Origin: Clostridiales bacterium
GTDB taxonomy: Bacteria > Bacillota > Clostridia > Oscillospirales > Oscillospiraceae
Assembly: GCA_004557655.1 (NCBI GenBank)
Contig: SFGJ01000005.1
Location: 30,570-94,569, forward strand
Direction: 5' to 3'
Length of the DNA stretch: 64,000 bases
The translations under genes and the position numbers were made by a program. Positions 1 through 9,110 of the stretch are shown here, piece by piece; position 1 is the first letter of the stretch; the number at the start of each line of letters is the position of its first letter. The notes under the pieces are model-generated. The model was not told the DNA's origin. It saw only the letters and a program-made list of their open reading frames with translations, and did no database searches.

Positions 1-1
1 G

Positions 2-142
2 CGATTCTTGCGGGGCGAGATCGGCTTTAACGATATTCCCCGCCGGGTGGAAAAAGCACTTTTCCGGGTGCCGGTGAAATATCAGCCGAGCCTTGGGGAT
101 ATACTGGAGGCAGATCGGATGGGCCGCGAGGCTGCCCGATAA
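2..142 (+). CDS. dxr: 1-deoxy-D-xylulose 5-phosphate reductoisomerase, C-terminal end (partial)
   Basis: The first 46 codons of an open frame enter from the left edge and stop with TAA at 140-142. The tail reads GEIGFNDIPRRVEKAL and then GDILEADRMGREAA, the standard C-terminal signature of Dxr (IspC), which converts DXP to 2-C-methyl-D-erythritol 4-phosphate in the MEP isoprenoid pathway. The next genes are rseP and ispG, and the dxr-rseP-ispG order is common in Firmicutes, which supports the call. The catalytic and NADPH-binding parts lie outside the window. Confidence 0.85.
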   Translation, partial: RFLRGEIGFNDIPRRVEKALFRVPVKYQPSLGDILEADRMGREAAR

Positions 143-177
143 ATGACAGACGCCGGAGGCGTCGGAACGGAGAGGCT

Positions 178-1242
178 ATGTCGACATTTGTATATATACT
201 TGTTGGCGCTTTGATATTTGGTGTGCTGATATTTGTCCACGAATTGGGACATTTTCTGACTGCCAAGGCCTGCGGCGTGCGGGTGAATGAATTTGCCCTC
301 GGCATGGGTCCTGCCATCCTCAAAAAGCAAAAGGGCGAGACGCTTTACTCTCTGCGCTGTCTGCCATTCGGCGGTTTTTGCGCCATGGAGGGGGAGGACG
401 AGGCCTCTGATGATCCCGCGGCGCTGGAGAACAAGGGCTTCTGGGCTAAGCTGCTGATTTTCGCCGCGGGCGCGCTGATGAATTTCCTGGCGGGAATTGT
501 CATCATCCTCTGCCTCTACATGGGCGCGAAGGCGTTTATTACACCTGTCATTGCGGACTTCGCCGAGGGGTGTCCCCTGCAGGAGACCCTACAGGCGGGA
601 GATGAAATCACCGCCATTGACGGGGAAAGAATCTATGTTTTCAGCGATGTGAATATGCTTCTGGGGATGGGGCAGGACGACCGCCATGACTTGACGATCC
701 TCCGCAACGGCGAGGAAATGGAGCTTTTCGGCGTGCTGATGCCGCAGCAGGAATACACCGATAAAAACGGCAGCGTCTACACCGGATACGGCCTGAATTT
801 CGCGGTGAAACAGGCCACCTTCGGCGACCGGCTCCGGGTGAGTTTTGCCAACGCCGCGGATTTTGTGCGCATTGTGCGCCTGTCTATAAAGATGCTCCTG
901 ACAGGTCAGGCCGGCGTCAAGGATGTGAGCGGCCCTGTGGGCATCGTGACCATTATCACCGATGTGGGACAGAGCAGCGCCTCCACCTCTGCTGCCGCGC
1001 GGAATATTGCGTATCTGGCGGCCATGATCGCCGTGAATCTGGCGGTGATGAACCTGCTGCCTTTGCCGGCGCTGGATGGCGGAAAGATATTCTTTCTCCT
1101 CATCAACGCTCTGTGTATGTTGGTATTCCGGAAAAAGATCCCGCAGAAATTCGAGAACTATGTCCACATTGCCGGCTTTGTTCTGCTGATGCTGCTTATG
1201 CTGGCGGTGACATTCCACGATGTCTGGAAACTATTCACATAA
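178..1242 (+). CDS. rseP: Site-2 intramembrane zinc metalloprotease, RseP/RasP family
   Basis: A 354-residue M50 family membrane protease that cleaves substrates within the membrane, typically anti-sigma factors and remnant signal peptides. The zinc motif HELGH lies at residues 21-25 in the first membrane helix. A single PDZ domain spans about 120-190, and the second catalytic motif NLLPLPALDGGK is near 291-302 before two C-terminal helices. Length is usual for Gram-positive members, which have one PDZ domain where E. coli RseP has two. The start follows GGAGAGG. It sits 35 bp after dxr and 13 bp before ispG, so it probably belongs to the same transcript. Confidence 0.93.
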   Translation: MSTFVYILVGALIFGVLIFVHELGHFLTAKACGVRVNEFALGMGPAILKKQKGETLYSLRCLPFGGFCAMEGEDEASDDPAALENKGFWAKLLIFAAGALMNFLAGIVIILCLYMGAKAFITPVIADFAEGCPLQETLQAGDEITAIDGERIYVFSDVNMLLGMGQDDRHDLTILRNGEEMELFGVLMPQQEYTDKNGSVYTGYGLNFAVKQATFGDRLRVSFANAADFVRIVRLSIKMLLTGQAGVKDVSGPVGIVTIITDVGQSSASTSAAARNIAYLAAMIAVNLAVMNLLPLPALDGGKIFFLLINALCMLVFRKKIPQKFENYVHIAGFVLLMLLMLAVTFHDVWKLFT

Positions 1243-1255
1243 TGGGGGAGAGAGT

Positions 1256-2293
1256 ATGAGCAAGCAGATCATGGTGGGAGCCGTTGCATTGGGCGGCGGC
1301 GCGGCTGTATCCATCCAGTCCATGTGCAACACTCCTACCCAGGATGTGGAGGCCACCTCCGCGCAGATCCTGCGGCTGGAGCAGGCCGGATGTGAGATCA
1401 TTCGTGTGGCTGTGCCGGATATGGACGCGGCCCGGGCCGTGGGCGAGATCAAACGTCGTATCCACATTCCGCTGGTGTGTGACATTCATTTCGACTATAA
1501 GCTGGCCCTTGCCTGCGTGGAGCAGGGAGCGGATAAAATACGCATCAACCCCGGCAACATCGGGTCAAAGGAGCGGGTGCGCGCGGTAGCGGATGCCTGT
1601 CGGGAGCGGGGCATACCCATCCGCATCGGCGTCAACGGAGGCTCACTGGAAAAGGAATTGCTGAGAAAATACGGCGGCGTCACGGCCCAGGCTCTGGTGG
1701 AGAGCGCCATGGGCCATGTGCGCTTGCTGAACGAGTGCGATTTCGACGACATCTGCATCTCCGTGAAATGCTCCGCCGTACCGGTGAATATGCGGGCGTA
1801 CCGGATGCTCCATGAGCAGACGGACTACCCCCTGCATCTGGGCGTCACTGAGGCAGGTACACCCACCATGGGCGTTTTAAAATCCGCCATAGGGATCGGC
1901 GGTCTTTTGTGCCTGGGCATCGGGGACACCGTGCGGGTGAGCCTGACGGCGGATCCTGTGGAGGAAGTGAAGGCGGCCCGGCAGATCCTTTCCGCCTCCG
2001 GCGTGCGGCGATTCGGGCCGAATCTCATCTCCTGCCCCACCTGCGGCCGCACGAAATATGACATGATCCCCATTGCCCGGGAGGTGGAGCGGCGGTTGGA
2101 GGGCTGTGACAAGAACATCACCGTGGCGGTGATGGGCTGTGTGGTCAACGGCCCCGGCGAGGCCTCCGCCTCCGATGTGGGCATCGCCGGTGGAAAGGGC
2201 GAGGGGCTGGTGTTCCGCCGGGGCGAAATTCTCTATAAGGTCCCGGAGGACAAGCTGGTGGACGCATTGATGGAAGAAATCGAGAAACTTTGA
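1256..2293 (+). CDS. ispG: 4-hydroxy-3-methylbut-2-enyl diphosphate synthase (flavodoxin/ferredoxin)
   Basis: A 345-residue IspG (GcpE), the penultimate MEP-pathway enzyme that reductively opens MEcPP to HMBPP using a [4Fe-4S] cluster. The TIM-barrel part is residues 1-240 (VSIQSMCNT, DIHFDYKLA, RINPGNIG). The cluster cysteines are in CPTCGRT (near 260 and 263) and GCVVNGPGE (near 295), whose glutamate is the usual fourth ligand. The upstream in-frame start at 1220 lies inside rseP. I prefer ATG 1256 because GGGGGAGAG at 1244-1252 precedes it and the family begins close to this point. With dxr two genes upstream this is an isoprenoid cluster. Confidence 0.95.
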   Translation: MSKQIMVGAVALGGGAAVSIQSMCNTPTQDVEATSAQILRLEQAGCEIIRVAVPDMDAARAVGEIKRRIHIPLVCDIHFDYKLALACVEQGADKIRINPGNIGSKERVRAVADACRERGIPIRIGVNGGSLEKELLRKYGGVTAQALVESAMGHVRLLNECDFDDICISVKCSAVPVNMRAYRMLHEQTDYPLHLGVTEAGTPTMGVLKSAIGIGGLLCLGIGDTVRVSLTADPVEEVKAARQILSASGVRRFGPNLISCPTCGRTKYDMIPIAREVERRLEGCDKNITVAVMGCVVNGPGEASASDVGIAGGKGEGLVFRRGEILYKVPEDKLVDALMEEIEKL

Positions 2294-2295
2294 GC

Positions 2296-5200
2296 ATGGA
2301 TAAGATAGGATTTTTGGACTTTTTCGGCAGTTTTCTGCCGCCCCATAACCTGCTGCCTTTATTGGCTGACGCCAAAATCGTGGCCGGAGAACTGAATCGG
2401 GAGAGCCGCTCTCTGGAGGCGGAGGTGGAGTGCCGGGAGGAAGTATCGGACGCCGCGAAAACGGCGTTGGAACAGCTCCTGCAGGAGCATTACGGCTTTC
2501 GTCAGGTGCGTCTGCGGTTTGTTTCTGTCACCAAGGGGAGAAGCGATGAGCAGATGCTGCTGGGCAAGCCCATCAAGGGTCGACCTATCTCCATGGAGGG
2601 GCTGAACCCTAAGATGGGCACCGTGGTGGTGGAGGGCAAGGTATTCTTCTTTGACTGCCACGAGACCCGGCGGCCCGGGGTGTGGGTCCTGACCTTTGAC
2701 ATAACGGATAACCAAAACTCCGTCACCGTCCGCAAATATATGCAGGCCAGGGAATTGGGCGCCTTGCAGAATGCCGTTGCGCCGGGTATGTGGCTGCGGG
2801 TGCAGGGCTTCATGGAACTGACCAGGGACGGCAAGGATATGCAGCTCAACCCCATAAACATCGTGAAGATCAGCCACGAACCCCGGAAGGATACCGCCCG
2901 GGAAAAACGGGTGGAGCTGCATCTGCACACCCGTATGTCCAATATGGACGCCCTCACGGACCCCACCGCTGTCATTCAGGAGGCCATTTCCTGGGGCCAC
3001 CCGGCCATCGCCATCACCGACCACGGCGTGGTGCAGGCCTTCCCCGATGCGTGGCACACTGCCAAGGGGAAGATCAAGATCCTCTACGGCTTGGAGGGAT
3101 ATTATGTAAACAATCTGGATGACCGTGTGGCGGTCCACGGCCCTATGGATCAGGATTTTGACGATGAGATCGTCTGCTTTGACATTGAGACCACGGGACT
3201 GCAGGTGATGAAGGAGGCCATCACGGAGATCGGCGCCGTGGTGCTGAAAAACGGGGAAATCACGGACAGGTTCCAGACCTTTGTGAATCCAAACCGCCAC
3301 CTGACCCCGGAGATTATTGGTCTCACGGGCATCACCGATGCCATGCTGGCCGATGCACCCCCGCTGAAAGACGCACTGGAGGCGTTTTTGCGATTCGTGA
3401 ATGGTCGCCCGTTGGCGGCTCACAATGCCGAGTTTGACATCAGCTTCATTCGGGAGGGCTGCCGGCAGACGGGACTTGCCTTTGACCCTACTTATGTGGA
3501 CTCGCTTATCCTGGCGCAGAATTTGCTGCCGGAGTTGAGCAAATTCAAGTTGGATGTGGTGGCGGAGCATTTGGACCTGCCTGCCTTCAACCACCACCGG
3601 GCATCCGACGATGCGGCCATGGTGGGCTATATGCTTATTCCATTTTTTGGGAAAATGCGCCGGGAGCTGGGAATCGGCCGCCTGCAGGAGATCAACGGGC
3701 AGATGCTGAAGCTGCGTCCTCTGGGCAACAAGAGCCACCGCCGTCCCAAGCACATCATCCTTCTGGCCAAGAACAAGCTGGGGCTCAAGCACCTGTATCA
3801 GCTGGTGTCCCTTTCCAACCTGCAGTATTTCCGCCGTTTCCCCATTATCCCCAAGACCGAGCTGGCGTCCCACCGGGAGGGCCTTATCATCGGCTCCGCC
3901 TGTGAGGCCGGAGAGCTGTTCCGGGCGGTGGTGGAGCACAAGGACTGGGAAGAGCTCAAGCGTATCGCCTCTTTCTACGACTATCTGGAGATCCAGCCGC
4001 TGTGCAACAACCTCTTCATGCTGCAAAACGGCGAGGCCCGTTCCGAGGAGGAGCTGCGGGACTTCAACCGTACCATCGTGAAGCTGGGCAGGGAGCTTCA
4101 CAAGCCTGTCTGCGCCACCGGCGATGTGCATTTCATGGAGCCGGAGGATGAGGTGTACCGCCATGTTCTGCTGGCCAGCAAGAAGTTCCCCGATGCGGAC
4201 AGGAGCCTGCCCATCTATTTCAAAACCACCGATGAGATGCTGGAGGAGTTCGCCTATCTGGGAGAGGAGACTGCCTATGAGGTTGTGGTGACCAATCCCC
4301 GTATGATCGCGGACATGGTGGAGGAGATTGAGCTTCTGCCCCCGGGACAGCTTTTTCCGCCCAGGCTGGAAAACTCCGAGCAGGAGCTGCACGACATGGT
4401 GTGGAACAAGTGTCATGAGCTGTACGGTGAGGATCCGCCCCTGCTTATCGTAGACCGGCTCCGTGTGGAGCTGGGCGGCATACTGGGCAAGTACGATGTG
4501 GTGTATATGTCTGCCCAGAAGCTGGTGCAGCGGAGTCTGGAAAACGGGTATCTGGTGGGATCCCGCGGCTCTGTTGGCTCGTCTTTGGTTGCCTATATGG
4601 CGGGCATCACAGAGGTGAACTCCCTGCCGCCCCACTATCGCTGCCCCAAATGCAAGTATACGGAATTTGTCACCGACGGCAGCTACGGCTGCGGGGCGGA
4701 TATGCCGGATAAAATCTGCCCCAACTGCGGAGAAAAGCTGGTGAAGGACGGCTTTGACATCCCCTTTGAGACCTTTTTGGGCTACGGCGGCGGCAAGGTG
4801 CCGGATATCGACCTGAATTTCTCCGGAGAGTATCAGGCCCGGGCCCACCGCCACGCCGTGGAGATGTTCGGCGAGAAACAGGTGTTCCGTGCCGGTACCA
4901 TCGGTACTCTGGCGGAAAAAACCGCCTACGGCTTTGTGCGCAAGTATCTGGAGGAGCGGGACATCACAGCCTGCAGTGCGGAGATGAATCGCCTGACCTT
5001 AGGCTGCGTGGGTGTGCGCCGCACCACAGGCCAGCACCCCGGCGGCCTTGTGGTGGTACCGGACGACATGGATGTGGAGGATTTCACCGCTGTGCAGCAC
5101 CCGGCGGACGCAGAGGATGCAGAGACCATCACCACCCATTTTGAATATCACTGCATGGAGGACAACCTCCTGAAGCTGGATATGCTGGGACACGATGATC

Positions 5201-6234
5201 CCACCATGATCCGAATGCTGGAGGATCTCACCGGGGTCAACGCCCGGGCTATTCCCCTGGACGACCCGGATACCATGAGTATTTTTACCTCCTCTAAGGT
5301 GCTGGGCTTTGAAAATGACGAGCTTCTGGGCCCCACCGGCGCCGTGGCCATCCCGGAGTTCAATACCCGTTTCACCCGGCAGATGCTCATAGATACCCAG
5401 CCCAAGGATTTTAACACTCTGGTGCGGCTTTCCGGCTTCTCCCACGGTACGGATGTGTGGCTGGGCAACGCCCGGGAGCTGATCGTCAGCGGTACGGCCA
5501 CCGTTCTGCAGACCGTGGGCTGCCGCGATGACATCATGCTCTATCTCATCTCCATGGGTCTGGACCCGAAAATGAGCTTCAAGATCATGGAGGCCGTGCG
5601 TAAGGGCAAGGTGAAAAAGGGCGGTTTCCAGGAGGGCTGGGTGGAGGCCATGCAGGAGCATGGTGTGCCTCAGTGGTATATTGATTCTCTGGCCAAGATC
5701 GGTTATCTCTTCCCCAAGGCCCACGCCGTGGCCTATGTGATGATGGCCTTCCGCATCGCCTGGTTCAAGGTGCATGAACCCTTAGCCTTCTATGCCACCT
5801 TTTTCTCCATCCGGGCCAAGGCCTTCGACGCGGAATTCTGCTGCGCCGGCAAGGAGGCCGTGGAGCGGAAGATCCACGAAATCGAGAACAACAAGGACGC
5901 CACCGCCGTGGAGCAGAACCTGCTGGTGACCCTGGAGGTGTGCTACGAGTTCTATCTCCGTGGCTTCCATTTTGACACCATTGACATCTATCGCTCCGAT
6001 GCTTCCAAATTCCTCATTACGGAAAACGGCCTGCTGCCGCCGCTGATCTCCGTCCACGGGCTGGGGGAGGCGGCCGCCGTAGACACGGTGGAAAAGCGAA
6101 AGGGAAAGAAATTCATCTCCGTGGAGGAGTTTTCCGCCTGCTGCAACAAACTGTCCAAAACCCATATCGAGCAACTCAAGGCGCTGGGCGCCTTCGCCGG
6201 CATGGCGGACACCAGTCAGGTGAGCCTGTTTTAA
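2296..6234 (+). CDS. polC: DNA polymerase III alpha subunit, PolC type
   Basis: The main replicative polymerase of low-GC Gram-positives, 1312 residues. Visible domains in order: a short N-terminal region (1-100), OB fold (about 105-195), PHP domain beginning at KRVELHLHTRMS (about 205) and split by the DEDDh proofreading exonuclease (FDIETTGL near 295, HNAEFD, HHRASDDAAM), a zinc-binding loop with CPKC and CPNC (about 782-815), the polymerase palm with PDIDLNF (about 838), and helix-hairpin-helix at the C-terminus. It is about 120 residues shorter than B. subtilis PolC, mostly at the N-terminus. ATG 2296 is chosen over TTG 2290. It begins 2 bp after ispG ends. Confidence 0.96.
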   Translation: MDKIGFLDFFGSFLPPHNLLPLLADAKIVAGELNRESRSLEAEVECREEVSDAAKTALEQLLQEHYGFRQVRLRFVSVTKGRSDEQMLLGKPIKGRPISMEGLNPKMGTVVVEGKVFFFDCHETRRPGVWVLTFDITDNQNSVTVRKYMQARELGALQNAVAPGMWLRVQGFMELTRDGKDMQLNPINIVKISHEPRKDTAREKRVELHLHTRMSNMDALTDPTAVIQEAISWGHPAIAITDHGVVQAFPDAWHTAKGKIKILYGLEGYYVNNLDDRVAVHGPMDQDFDDEIVCFDIETTGLQVMKEAITEIGAVVLKNGEITDRFQTFVNPNRHLTPEIIGLTGITDAMLADAPPLKDALEAFLRFVNGRPLAAHNAEFDISFIREGCRQTGLAFDPTYVDSLILAQNLLPELSKFKLDVVAEHLDLPAFNHHRASDDAAMVGYMLIPFFGKMRRELGIGRLQEINGQMLKLRPLGNKSHRRPKHIILLAKNKLGLKHLYQLVSLSNLQYFRRFPIIPKTELASHREGLIIGSACEAGELFRAVVEHKDWEELKRIASFYDYLEIQPLCNNLFMLQNGEARSEEELRDFNRTIVKLGRELHKPVCATGDVHFMEPEDEVYRHVLLASKKFPDADRSLPIYFKTTDEMLEEFAYLGEETAYEVVVTNPRMIADMVEEIELLPPGQLFPPRLENSEQELHDMVWNKCHELYGEDPPLLIVDRLRVELGGILGKYDVVYMSAQKLVQRSLENGYLVGSRGSVGSSLVAYMAGITEVNSLPPHYRCPKCKYTEFVTDGSYGCGADMPDKICPNCGEKLVKDGFDIPFETFLGYGGGKVPDIDLNFSGEYQARAHRHAVEMFGEKQVFRAGTIGTLAEKTAYGFVRKYLEERDITACSAEMNRLTLGCVGVRRTTGQHPGGLVVVPDDMDVEDFTAVQHPADAEDAETITTHFEYHCMEDNLLKLDMLGHDDPTMIRMLEDLTGVNARAIPLDDPDTMSIFTSSKVLGFENDELLGPTGAVAIPEFNTRFTRQMLIDTQPKDFNTLVRLSGFSHGTDVWLGNARELIVSGTATVLQTVGCRDDIMLYLISMGLDPKMSFKIMEAVRKGKVKKGGFQEGWVEAMQEHGVPQWYIDSLAKIGYLFPKAHAVAYVMMAFRIAWFKVHEPLAFYATFFSIRAKAFDAEFCCAGKEAVERKIHEIENNKDATAVEQNLLVTLEVCYEFYLRGFHFDTIDIYRSDASKFLITENGLLPPLISVHGLGEAAAVDTVEKRKGKKFISVEEFSACCNKLSKTHIEQLKALGAFAGMADTSQVSLF

Positions 6235-6287
6235 ACGAATCATTTCCATTTTTCTCATCTGTGGATGCGAACGCTGCGAAATGAATA

Positions 6288-6326
6288 AACCAAGGAGCAG
6301 TCCTGCGGGACTGCTCCTTGGTTTTT
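6288..6326. terminator. Intrinsic terminator shared by polC and the converging transporter gene
   Basis: A 15-bp near-perfect stem (ACCAAGGAGCAG paired with CTGCTCCTTGGT, 3-nt loop) is followed by five T on the + strand and flanked by an A-rich run on the other side. It lies between two convergent genes, so it probably works both ways. Confidence 0.9.
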
Positions 6327-6334
6327 ATATGCCG

Positions 6335-7240
6335 TTATTCGTCGTACATACCCAGGATCACGATACCTGCCACCACCAGGGCGATCATCAGGTAGTGCTT
6401 CCAGGACAGCTTTTCCTTCAGGAAAATGCGGCTCCACACCACGGACAACACGCAGTAGGCGGAAATGATCGGTGCGGCCAGAGCTACATGGTCGCTGTCG
6501 GACAGGGCGTAGATATAGGCGAACTGTCCGGCAGTCTCGCACACGGCGCCCAGATACTTGGGCCCCTCCCGCTTGGGGAGCAGCTTCTGCTTGCGGATGA
6601 CCACCACATAGATAAAGCACGCGATGCCCGCCAGCAGGAAAGTCAGCTCATAGGCGCAGTTGGCGCTGTCCTCGTTGAGGGTTTCCAGCACCTTTGAGTC
6701 GGCGAAGGTGCCCAGAGCATCCAGCACGCAGTAGAGAATGGGCAAAATCAGGGCCAGGGCGGACTTGGAGTAGCGGTAGTTGCCCGCTTCCTGCCGTTTA
6801 AGACGCAGATCATCATCCTCCCGGGCTTCTACGACGCCCAGACCGATGACGCCCACGCATACCAGAGCCATGGCGGCATACTGGGCCGGAGCCAGCAGGG
6901 CGGCGCCGGTGATAATGCTCAAAACTGCCACCAGCGCACCGGAGGAATTGCAGATGGGAGAGGAGATGGACAGTTCGATGTACCGCAGACCCACATAGCC
7001 CAGGGTCATGGAGCCGATATACAGCAGGGAGACAGGCAGGTAGGTGAGGATAATAGAGAAATTGATCTCCGTGCCGCCGATAAAAATGCTGTAAGCTGCG
7101 TGCAGACCCATGACCACGCCCACGGCCATGACCATTTTCAGGTGGGCGTACTTGTCGTCGGCGTCCCGGCAGCCGATTTTAGAGAACAGGTCGGAGCCGC
7201 TCCAGAACAGGAGGGCAATGACAGAAAACCAGAACCACAT
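6335..7240 (-). CDS. DMT-superfamily (EamA-like) membrane transporter
   Basis: A 301-residue integral membrane protein with about ten hydrophobic helices from residue 1 to the end. It starts MWFWFSVIALLFWSGSDLFSK, an arrangement seen in drug/metabolite (EamA) family exporters, and has a second half beginning near residue 150 that repeats the fold. A charged segment (EAREDDDLRLKRQE) separates the halves on the cytoplasmic side. The substrate cannot be read from sequence. It is the last gene of a minus-strand operon, 14 bp after the PLP lyase-like gene, so it may export an amino acid or sulfur compound linked to that enzyme (inference). Confidence 0.8.
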   Translation of the reverse strand: MWFWFSVIALLFWSGSDLFSKIGCRDADDKYAHLKMVMAVGVVMGLHAAYSIFIGGTEINFSIILTYLPVSLLYIGSMTLGYVGLRYIELSISSPICNSSGALVAVLSIITGAALLAPAQYAAMALVCVGVIGLGVVEAREDDDLRLKRQEAGNYRYSKSALALILPILYCVLDALGTFADSKVLETLNEDSANCAYELTFLLAGIACFIYVVVIRKQKLLPKREGPKYLGAVCETAGQFAYIYALSDSDHVALAAPIISAYCVLSVVWSRIFLKEKLSWKHYLMIALVVAGIVILGMYDE

Positions 7241-7254
7241 AGATAGAATACTCC

Positions 7255-8532
7255 TTATATCTTTATAATGCCTGCGTCCAGCAGCTTCTGCATACTCAGC
7301 AGGATACCCAGCTTGCCGTGATACCAGGTGAGGCCGCCCTGGAAATAGACGGCGTAGGGGGGACGGATAGGTCCGTCTGCGGAGAGCTCAATGGAACTGC
7401 CCTGTACAAAGGCGCCGGCTGCCATGATGACCTCGCTTTCATAGCCGGGCATGGCCCACGGCTCGGGGGTCACATAGCTGTCCACAGCGGCTGCGGACTG
7501 GATGCCTTTGCAGAAGGCCACCATGGCCTCCTTGCTGCCCAGCTCCACCGCCTGAATAATGTCGTGGCGGCTCTCAGAGGAGGTGGGAACCACATGAAAG
7601 CCCAGCTTCTCATAGCAGGCAGCGGCAAATACGGCGCTCTTTATCGCCGAGGCAACCACCGTGGGGGAGAGGAACAGACCCTGATACAGGGCGGGCATCA
7701 GGCCCAGATTTGCCCCGACTTCCTGCCCCAGACCCGGGGCACTGAGCCGGAAGGCGCACCGGCTGACGCACTCCCTGGTGCCGCAGATGTAGCCGCCGAT
7801 AGGGGCAAGACCTCCACCGGGATTCTTGATGAGACTGCCCACGATCATGTCGGCTCCCAGATCCGACGGCTCCCGCATCTCCACAAACTCGCCGTAGCAG
7901 TTGTCCACCATGCACAGAACATCGCTCTTGCATTCCTTGCAGAAGGCAATGAGCTGTCCGATCTGCTCCACGGAGAAAGTGGGGCGAGTGGCGTAGCCCT
8001 TGGAGCGCTGGATGGTGATGAGCCGGGTCTTTTCGCCAATGGCCCTGCGGATGCCGTCGTAGTCAAAGCTGCCGTCGGGCAGGAGTGCCACCTCATTGTA
8101 GCTGACACCGTACTCCGCCAGAGAGCAGGGGGAGGGGCGGATGCCGATGACCTCCTCCAGTGTATCGTAGGGGCGGCCCACGGGACTGAGCAGCTCATCG
8201 CCGGGCCGCAGGTTGGCGCTCAGCGCCACCGCCAAGGCATGAGTGCCACAGGTGATCTGGGGCCGCACCAGAGCCGCCTCCGTGTGGAAACAGTCGGCGT
8301 ACACCCGCTCTAAATTATCCCGGCCCTCGTCATCATAGCCATAGCCGGTGGTGGCGGCAAAGTGGGTGGCATTCACCCGGTTTTTCTGCATGGCGGCGAG
8401 CACCTTGCACTGGTTATACTCCGCCACGGCGTCTATTTCGGCAAATCGGCCCAGCAGGCCGTTTAAAACCTGTTCGCCAAATTCGTACACGGCCAGGCCC
8501 ACGCCCAACTGCCGATACATCTCGTTCATCAT
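7255..8532 (-). CDS. PLP-dependent methionine gamma-lyase-like protein (aluminium resistance family)
   Basis: A 425-residue fold-type I PLP enzyme of the family annotated as methionine gamma-lyase family or aluminium resistance protein (YnbB in Bacillus). The cofactor lysine is probably the K of ITIQRSKGYATRPTFS in the centre. The upstream CGTHALAVAL segment should hold the phosphate, and CMVDNCYGEF carries the ring-binding aspartate. The family is related to cystathionine lyases, but its true reaction is not settled. The start at 8532 overlaps the end of the AbrB-like gene by 4 bp (ATGA), so the two are translationally coupled and followed by a DMT transporter. Confidence 0.85.
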   Translation of the reverse strand: MMNEMYRQLGVGLAVYEFGEQVLNGLLGRFAEIDAVAEYNQCKVLAAMQKNRVNATHFAATTGYGYDDEGRDNLERVYADCFHTEAALVRPQITCGTHALAVALSANLRPGDELLSPVGRPYDTLEEVIGIRPSPCSLAEYGVSYNEVALLPDGSFDYDGIRRAIGEKTRLITIQRSKGYATRPTFSVEQIGQLIAFCKECKSDVLCMVDNCYGEFVEMREPSDLGADMIVGSLIKNPGGGLAPIGGYICGTRECVSRCAFRLSAPGLGQEVGANLGLMPALYQGLFLSPTVVASAIKSAVFAAACYEKLGFHVVPTSSESRHDIIQAVELGSKEAMVAFCKGIQSAAAVDSYVTPEPWAMPGYESEVIMAAGAFVQGSSIELSADGPIRPPYAVYFQGGLTWYHGKLGILLSMQKLLDAGIIKI

Positions 8533-8771
8533 TGCTCTTTTTCCTCCGTACTTTGCAGAATCTCCTGTGCTACCCGGTCCAGCACCTCCGGGCGGGAGAC
8601 CACCAAGCCTTGGCGCTCACTGCCTAAGATCAGCAGGGTGTCGCCGGGGTGGATATTAAAAAACTCACGGGCCTCCTTCGGGATCACGATCTGACCCCGG
8701 TCGCCTACCTTGGCGGTACCGAACACCCGGCGGGTAGGGGGACGACCCAAAATGTGCTTGCCGTGGGGCAT
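8529..8771 (-). CDS. AbrB/MazE/SpoVT-family DNA-binding regulator
   Basis: An 80-residue protein with one swapped-hairpin AbrB domain at residues 17-62 (AKVGDRGQIVIPKEAREFFNIHPGDTLLIL). The flanks are a basic N-terminal arm and an acidic C-terminus (STEEKEQ). Members are dimeric transition-state or antitoxin-like regulators. ATG 8771 is preceded by GAGAGGTGAG. It is the first gene of the minus-strand operon and probably regulates its own promoter and the downstream lyase/transporter genes (inference). No toxin gene sits beside it, so an antitoxin role is less likely. Confidence 0.88.
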   Translation of the reverse strand: MPHGKHILGRPPTRRVFGTAKVGDRGQIVIPKEAREFFNIHPGDTLLILGSERQGLVVSRPEVLDRVAQEILQSTEEKEQ

Positions 8772-8820
8772 GGGCTCACCTCTCTATAATCATCTTTTTC
8801 ATATTTGTATGACAGATGGC

Positions 8821-8848
8821 AGTATAGCACAATCTGAAAAAAATGCAA
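8821..8848 (-). promoter_or_regulatory. Promoter of the AbrB-like operon
   Basis: Read on the minus strand: TTGCAT, 16-bp spacer, TATACT, with the start codon about 50 bp downstream. Positions 8772-9110 are otherwise an AT-rich 339-bp non-coding stretch with divergent promoters and no other feature I can name. Confidence 0.7.
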
Positions 8849-8981
8849 GGCATTATTGCATAAAGCAGCCTTTGTTTTTTTGGAAAACCTGCAGAGGAAA
8901 AGAAAAAATGTACAAATCGCATAAAAAATGTGAAGTATATTATGCGAAATATAAAATATTAGTTTAATTTAGAAAAAAATG

Positions 8982-9010
8982 GTGACATTTCCAATATAGT
9001 GTGATATAAT
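8982..9010 (+). promoter_or_regulatory. Promoter of the beta-helix surface protein gene
   Basis: GTGACA, exact 17-bp spacer, TATAAT. The predicted start near 9017 gives a 5' leader of roughly 95 nt before the ATG at 9111. Confidence 0.8.
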
Positions 9011-9070
9011 GCACGATACACAAGAAACTGGAAAGAAAATTATTTTGAAAAGTGCGTTTTTCCCAAATGA

Positions 9071-9100
9071 ATTGTAAGAAGTTGTAAGAAATTGTAAGAA
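9071..9100 (+). repeat. Three tandem copies of a decamer (RTTGTAAGAA) in the 5' leader
   Basis: The decamers attgtaagaa, gttgtaagaa and attgtaagaa follow each other without a gap. Ten-base phasing places each copy on the same helix face. They lie downstream of the -10 box and run into the ribosome site (AAGAAAGGATG), so they would be present in the mRNA. Confidence 0.9.
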
Positions 9101-9110
9101 AGGATGAAAA

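Noticed and set aside
1220..1255. Earlier start for ispG
   Set aside because: It overlaps rseP, has no ribosome site and adds residues not seen in the family.
2359..4854. An 831-codon open frame on the minus strand
   Set aside because: It mirrors polC in the GC-rich third position and has no ribosome site, promoter or recognisable domain. Similar long antisense frames under gcvT-SHMT (21457-24030) and trkA/aminopeptidase (51208-53256) were left out for the same reason.
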